A DNA stretch of 17,413 nucleotides from Sulfurimonadaceae bacterium. Lineage in GTDB: Bacteria > Campylobacterota > Campylobacteria > Campylobacterales > Sulfurimonadaceae. The position numbers and the translations under genes are program-made. Below are positions 14,389 to 17,413 of this stretch, one piece after another (the stretch's first letter is position 1; the number at the start of each line of letters is the position of its first letter). A model generated the notes under the pieces. The model was not told the DNA's origin. It made no database searches and saw only the letters and a program-made list of their open reading frames with translations. The stretch covers positions 1-17,413 of the forward strand of contig JAUWRZ010000003.1 in NCBI GenBank assembly GCA_030610325.1. The letters are read 5' to 3'.

Positions 14389-14826
14389 ATGGCAGAAACA
14401 AAACAAGCAGCTCCTAAAGCTGCACCAAAAGCGACTCCGGCAGCAAAGGCCGCACCTAAAAAAGCAGCTCCAAAGAAGGCAGCTCCTAAAGCAGCAGAGA
14501 AGGCAGCACCTGCGGCAGCGGCAGCAGCAGGATCAGATGTAGCGATGCTTGATATTGCTGAGCAGCAACTCGATGCGACTACCGATACTGTCGTAGGTGC
14601 ACTGAACACGCTCGCAGACCAGCTTGATAAAGCTCGTGAGCAAGGCTCATCACGCGGTAAAGATATTGTCAAAGGTTTCGGCGGCGAGAACAAGATGGCT
14701 GAGCTTATCCAGGACCTTGCAGGTTATATGGGTGAGGCAGCAGCCGCTGGTATGACTATGGGTGTGACTCCAATGGTCGTCATGGCAGGTACGGCAAAAG
14801 GTATCTATAAAAAGATCACTGAATAA
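14389..14826 (+). CDS. A1: Lys/Ala/Pro-tailed protein with conserved helical domain, unknown function
   Basis: The 145-residue product has two parts. Residues 1-47 are almost only Ala, Lys and Pro, with repeated AAPK units, like the tails of histone-H1-like bacterial proteins (AlgP, and the phasin PhaF, where the tail is C-terminal). Residues about 50-145 form a domain shared with A2 (16410-16709): an amphipathic helix, the loop AREQGSSRGKDIVKGFGGEN, then a Gly/Ala/Met-rich helix GYMGEAAAAGMTMG and MAGTAKGIYKKIT at the end. There is no signal peptide, so it is cytoplasmic; the last helix could touch a membrane or granule surface. AAAGGA lies 6 bases before the ATG. A perfect 11-base-pair hairpin follows. 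I do not recognise the family; a DNA-binding tail on an assembly-forming domain is an inference. Confidence 0.8.
   Translation: MAETKQAAPKAAPKATPAAKAAPKKAAPKKAAPKAAEKAAPAAAAAAGSDVAMLDIAEQQLDATTDTVVGALNTLADQLDKAREQGSSRGKDIVKGFGGENKMAELIQDLAGYMGEAAAAGMTMGVTPMVVMAGTAKGIYKKITE
14668..14700 (+). repeat. 33-base segment identical to 16551-16583 (within A1)
   Basis: The coding DNA for VKGFGGENKMA in A1 is identical over 33 bases to that in A2, while the 5' halves of the two genes differ strongly in codon choice. Shared descent with strong constraint or gene conversion could explain it. Confidence 0.8.
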
Positions 14827-14843
14827 TCGTATTTAACACATAA

Positions 14844-14868
14844 AGGTCAGGCTATACTAGCCTGACCT
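14844..14868 (+). terminator. Perfect hairpin after A1
   Basis: AGGTCAGGCTA and TAGCCTGACCT pair over 11 bases without mismatch around a 3-base loop, 17 bases after the A1 stop. No T run follows, so it is either a factor-assisted terminator or a 3'-end protector. It would set A1 apart as its own transcript. Confidence 0.6.
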
Positions 14869-14942
14869 ACCCACTTCTACCCTCTACCCATATTCTAAAA
14901 AGCAATTCATCTTTTTATCAACATCTTTTAAACAAACTGCTA

Positions 14943-14948
14943 TATAAT
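14943..14948 (+). promoter_or_regulatory. -10 box upstream of B1
   Basis: A perfect TATAAT, in the string TGCTATATAATG, lies about 100 bases before the B1 start. There is no clear -35, as is common in Campylobacterota. With the hairpin after A1 it suggests B1, C and B2 form their own transcript. Confidence 0.55.
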
Positions 14949-15046
14949 GACCTCGAATAATATGTCAACAAACATATCACAGAGGACTTTTCTGATCTCA
15001 TATGAGATCTTTTATCTCTTCTGAAACCAACGCTCAGGATTTTACA

Positions 15047-15430
15047 ATGGCAATGTGGGACTCTTTCAAAAAAATGGCCGGTACATCTGTCAAAGACCAG
15101 ATGCAAACTGCCAAAGACAGTACCAATTCAGCTGTCTTCAAAGCAACGATGAACACTTTCATACGAAAGTATGGACAAGTACTTGAACTCAAGATCGACT
15201 CTAAAGACAAAGCCTTTATCTTTGAGATCATGCTAAAAGGCGAGGCAACACCTATCCGTGTCGAGATACTAAAGTATGAGTTCATCCACAGAGACGGTAC
15301 CAATTATGTCAAGTTACATGAAGTCTTTGCCAATCGCTACTGGATGGACACTATCATGGAACTGGCGCTACTTGAGCAGGAGTTCCCTCTTCCAAAAGAG
15401 CTTGACAAACCTATACAGACATTTATGTGA
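15047..15430 (+). CDS. B1: small protein with N-terminal helix plus B domain, unknown function
   Basis: A 127-residue cytoplasmic protein. The first 45 residues (MAMWDSFKKMAGTSVKDQMQ onwards) look like an amphipathic helix; the remainder is a beta-rich domain with MLKGEATPI, KYEFI, then ANRYWMD. That domain aligns without gaps to all of B2 (16041-16292), with about 24 identities in 75 positions by hand, including MLKGEA, KYE, NR and WM. I chose ATG 15047 because AGGA lies 7 bases upstream; the in-frame ATG at 15002 has its nearest GAGGA 15 bases away. C starts 36 bases after the stop. No known family is recognised. Confidence 0.78.
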   Translation: MAMWDSFKKMAGTSVKDQMQTAKDSTNSAVFKATMNTFIRKYGQVLELKIDSKDKAFIFEIMLKGEATPIRVEILKYEFIHRDGTNYVKLHEVFANRYWMDTIMELALLEQEFPLPKELDKPIQTFM

Positions 15431-15466
15431 TATTAAGAGAGCAATATTAAATACAAAGGCTATCAT

Positions 15467-16048
15467 ATGGCAGAAGAGAGAATACCCAGCGCAAAACTAG
15501 ACTTTCAAAGTAACAAGATCGAGTTCCTCGATAAAGATGGGAACACTATCAGCGAAGACTCCGTCGAGTCACTGATAGAGAACGAGAGTTCAGGAAAAAA
15601 GAGTGCTGAAGAGAAGGTCGAAGAAGTAGCTAAGACAAAACAGCAAGCCCAAGACGAGCAGACCTCTTCCGAAGAGACAGATAGCAAAGAGAAGCCTACG
15701 CTGACAAAAAAGATATATAAAGTCGCCAGGACCATGATGCGTTACTCACCACTGGGTATGACCTATGTGGCAGGTAAAGACTTTCTCGAGGGTGTCGATA
15801 AGATGATGAGTGATGACGAGGCCACACATGATCATATCCATCTTGAGCAGTTAGTCGAACTCATACGTATCGGAAAATATAAGTTCGATGAACTCAATAT
15901 GTCATTCAATGAGAAGCAGGCCCAGGACATCAATGTCAGAAGAGTCCGTACAGAGCTCGATGATGAGACTATTATTATCACATTCAATGATCAAGATGGC
16001 GGTGGTCTTGATCTCAATATAGACTACCAAGGAGCTAAAGATGATTAA
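15467..16048 (+). CDS. C: acidic-tailed cytoplasmic protein, unknown function
   Basis: The 193-residue protein is the unpaired centre of the A1-B1-C-B2-A2 cluster. Residues about 1-80 are acidic, Ser/Glu/Lys-rich and probably disordered. Residues about 84-118 (LTKKIYKVARTMMRYSPLGM and YVAGKDFLEGVDKMM) are a basic-hydrophobic helical stretch that might bind a surface. The C-terminal part (about 125-193) is predicted beta-rich: FDELNMSFNEKQ, INVRRVRTELDDETIIITF, then LDLNIDY. AAAGG lies 7 bases before the ATG. Its stop overlaps the B2 start by 8 bases, indicating translational coupling and probably equal amounts of the two proteins. I see no catalytic motif, so a structural or scaffolding role is a guess. 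Confidence 0.78.
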   Translation: MAEERIPSAKLDFQSNKIEFLDKDGNTISEDSVESLIENESSGKKSAEEKVEEVAKTKQQAQDEQTSSEETDSKEKPTLTKKIYKVARTMMRYSPLGMTYVAGKDFLEGVDKMMSDDEATHDHIHLEQLVELIRIGKYKFDELNMSFNEKQAQDINVRRVRTELDDETIIITFNDQDGGGLDLNIDYQGAKDD

Positions 16049-16292
16049 TTTTCGACTTGATTCAGAGAAAAAAGTGATCCAGGTCGAGATGATGCTCAAA
16101 GGCGAAGCCGATACTATTAAGTTCCAGGTCGGTAAATACGAGATAATCGACGAAGAAGAGAAAGTATTTATAAAAGTATCTGAGATAGTGACTAATCGCG
16201 AATGGATGAATGTCGCCATCGCAAACTTCCTTCCTGAAGGGAAGATCGAGGTCCCGGCCAAGTACAGAAAAGCACTAGATATTGCCTTATAA
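16041..16292 (+). CDS. B2: minimal B-domain protein, unknown function
   Basis: An 83-residue protein consisting of just the B domain found at the C-terminus of B1: RLDSEKKVIQVEMMLKGEAD, then KYEIID, VTNREWMN and a Pro-containing tail. It lacks B1's N-terminal helix, as A2 lacks A1's tail. AAGGAG (16029-16034), inside the end of gene C, lies 6 bases before the ATG, and the start overlaps the C stop. It is acidic and cytoplasmic, probably a small beta domain that could pair with B1. Function unknown. Confidence 0.78.
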   Translation: MINFRLDSEKKVIQVEMMLKGEADTIKFQVGKYEIIDEEEKVFIKVSEIVTNREWMNVAIANFLPEGKIEVPAKYRKALDIAL

Positions 16293-16344
16293 TATAAAGC
16301 ATAATGTAACATGATAATTAAGTCACTTTTAATCTTCTCTACAT

Positions 16345-16350
16345 TATAAT
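16345..16350 (+). promoter_or_regulatory. -10 box upstream of A2
   Basis: A perfect TATAAT lies 59 bases before the A2 start, in AT-rich DNA and without a clear -35. It would give A2 its own promoter with a leader of about 53 bases. Confidence 0.55.
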
Positions 16351-16409
16351 TTCAAATGCTTCACATAAACGGAGCGAATAAAAAACTTTATACAAAACAA
16401 GGAAATATT

Positions 16410-16709
16410 ATGGCAGATAAAAACGAAATGGTAGAAATAGCAGAAAATCAATTAGACGCAACAACAGAGACAGTAGTAAGTGCACTAAACACACTTTCTG
16501 ATCAACTTGACAAAGCTCGTGAGCAGGGTTCTTCACGTGGTAAAGAGATCGTCAAAGGTTTCGGCGGCGAGAACAAGATGGCTACACTTATCGAAGACCT
16601 AGCTGGTTACATGGGTGAAGCTGCTGCAGCTGGTATGACTATGGGTGCTACTCCAATGGTCATCATGGCTGGTACTGCAAAAGGTATCTACAAGAAGATC
16701 ACTGACTAA
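16410..16709 (+). CDS. A2: tail-less paralog of A1, unknown function
   Basis: A 99-residue protein matching A1 residues about 52-145 almost position for position (AREQGSSRGKEIVKGFGGEN, GYMGEAAAAGMTMGATPMV, MAGTAKGIYKKIT), but starting directly with MADKNEMVEIAENQLDATT and so without the Lys/Ala/Pro tail. The start is ATG 16410: AAGGA is 6-7 bases upstream, and the longer in-frame ATG at 16356 lies at the predicted transcription start. The first 30 codons are A-rich and prefer A-ending codons, unlike A1 and the neighbours, a pattern often seen in highly expressed short genes. It has its own promoter and an excellent terminator, so it is probably an abundant separate message. Confidence 0.82.
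   Translation: MADKNEMVEIAENQLDATTETVVSALNTLSDQLDKAREQGSSRGKEIVKGFGGENKMATLIEDLAGYMGEAAAAGMTMGATPMVIMAGTAKGIYKKITD
16551..16583 (+). repeat. 33-base segment identical to 14668-14700 (within A2)
   Basis: This is the second copy of the coding segment shared with A1; identity over all 33 bases includes synonymous positions. Confidence 0.8.
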
Positions 16710-16733
16710 TCTCAGTTTTACACTACTTTAGGA

Positions 16734-16770
16734 GGGGGAGACAGTCTTGACTGTCTCCCCCTTTTTTTTT
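16734..16770 (+). terminator. Intrinsic terminator of A2
   Basis: GGGGGAGACAGT and ACTGTCTCCCCC form a perfect 12-base-pair stem around CTTG, followed at once by nine T residues. It is the strongest terminator in the window, 24 bases after the A2 stop. Confidence 0.97.
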
Positions 16771-16804
16771 GCTCACAATCCCCCTTTCCCCGCTATTATC
16801 TCGG

Positions 16805-16810
16805 TATAAT
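16805..16810 (+). promoter_or_regulatory. -10 box of the last gene
   Basis: A perfect TATAAT lies 29 bases before the ATG at 16840 and directly after the A2 terminator. No good -35 is visible. The predicted leader is about 23 bases. Confidence 0.6.
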
Positions 16811-16839
16811 CTATCTACAAAACCTACTAAAGAGTACTG

Positions 16840-17413
16840 ATGTCTGAACGCTATATCGCCCTCATACAATACAAAGAACTTGAACTTCATCCCATAGCTG
16901 ACAACAAGCATGACTGGCTTCTCTCGGAGAGTGAGACCTGTGAGGCTTTTAATATAGATAAGGCCACTATAGAGGCACTGAAACAGTCACATATCGAGAC
17001 CTTGACTGAAGGTCGTCACTATCTTGATACTATTATTGACTCAGGAGGCGTGAGCACATCCAAGATGATGTTCTGGACAAAAAAAGGCATCATCCGACTG
17101 GCCTATTACCTTAAAAGCGATGATGCACTTGCTTTCCTTGATTTTGCCGAAGACCTTCACCTGCAAAGTGATAAAGACGAAGATAGTCAGATCTCGCACT
17201 TCTATGATGAAGTCGAAGAGACACTTCTCCAAAAACTTGAAGGATTAAAAGGTGATAGCAGCAGTTCACTTGAAGAGCTAAACAAACTTATCTACACCAT
17301 CAATAATCTGGCTGAGAAGAAGGCCGCACTCAAAGAGGGGCCTAAAAAAGAGACTTCCGCTCTTGACACCATCTTATCTACCGTGACTAAGATGATGAAC
17401 GTGGATCAGAGTG
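16840..17413 (+). CDS. Partial gene with phage-antirepressor-like (ORF6N/Rha-like) domain
   Basis: The frame is open from ATG 16840 to the end of the window (191 codons, no stop), so the gene is truncated by the window. Residues about 25-110 have the layout of phage regulatory domains of the ORF6N/Rha/Bro-N kind: a start helix with SESETCEAFNIDKATIEALK, the ETLTEGRHYLDTI segment, then FWTKKGIIRLAYYLKSDDAL and AFLDFAEDL. The family match is by pattern only. After it comes a Lys/Glu/Asp-rich, probably coiled-coil region. A weak AAAGAG precedes the ATG. No other phage genes are seen, so it may be a domesticated regulator or the edge of a mobile region beyond the window. Confidence 0.65.
   Translation, partial: MSERYIALIQYKELELHPIADNKHDWLLSESETCEAFNIDKATIEALKQSHIETLTEGRHYLDTIIDSGGVSTSKMMFWTKKGIIRLAYYLKSDDALAFLDFAEDLHLQSDKDEDSQISHFYDEVEETLLQKLEGLKGDSSSSLEELNKLIYTINNLAEKKAALKEGPKKETSALDTILSTVTKMMNVDQS

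Noticed and set aside
14389..14529. Low-complexity A1 N-terminus considered as a frameshift or spurious extension
   Set aside because: A good ribosome binding site lies 6 bases before the ATG and the frame runs without interruption into the conserved domain, so the tail appears genuine.
15034..15303. Minus-strand open frame opposite B1
   Set aside because: B1 has a ribosome binding site and a paralog in B2, while the opposite frame has neither.

Overview
The window looks like a chromosomal stretch from a mesophilic or marine member of the Campylobacterota, closest in feel to Sulfurimonas or Sulfurovum. The basis is the EF-P sequence (read from memory against Campylobacter-type EF-P), moderate GC with tightly packed genes, AAGGA-type ribosome binding sites and promoters with a clear TATAAT but often no -35 box. 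The genus is an inference. I see no rRNA, tRNA, CRISPR array, insertion sequence or complete prophage. No stretch longer than 300 bases lacks a gene.

Left part (1-4967), mostly minus strand, is housekeeping: the last codons of an unknown plus-strand gene, a DTW-domain tRNA-uridine aminocarboxypropyltransferase, an orphan 61-residue protein, a cold-shock protein, a TrmH/SpoU-type RNA methyltransferase, a WecA/MraY-type polyprenyl-phosphate sugar-1-phosphate transferase, a DJ-1/PfpI protein and elongation factor P. The efp promoter is back to back with a near-consensus sigma70 promoter driving the next block.

Middle part (5096-14168), plus strand, is envelope biology. First comes a two-gene unit of unknown function: a secreted protein followed 4 bases later by a multi-pass membrane protein with a large soluble domain. 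Then comes a set that makes sense together: a periplasmic LolA-like outer-membrane lipoprotein-sorting protein, a DUF1302 outer-membrane barrel and an RND/MMPL (HAE3-type) inner-membrane exporter. These are inferred to move a lipid or other hydrophobic substrate across the periplasm. RNA hairpins, including one wrapped around a stop codon and one terminator-like hairpin just before the exporter's ribosome binding site, suggest the exporter is made at a lower level than the barrel.

Right part (14389-16709), plus strand, is the most unusual: five small genes I cannot assign, in mirrored order A1-B1-C-B2-A2. A1 and A2 share a strongly conserved helical, glycine/alanine-rich domain; A1 carries an added Lys/Ala/Pro-rich, histone-H1-like N-terminal tail. 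B1 and B2 share a different domain of about 80 residues; B1 carries an added N-terminal helix. C is a single acidic-tailed protein whose stop overlaps the B2 start. A textbook terminator closes the cluster. A partial gene with a phage-antirepressor-like (ORF6N/Rha-like) domain runs off the end.

A 64-base intergenic repeat occurs twice, about 14 kb apart (156-219 and 14205-14268; 61 of 64 bases identical), each copy after a plus-strand gene and preceded by a different small hairpin.
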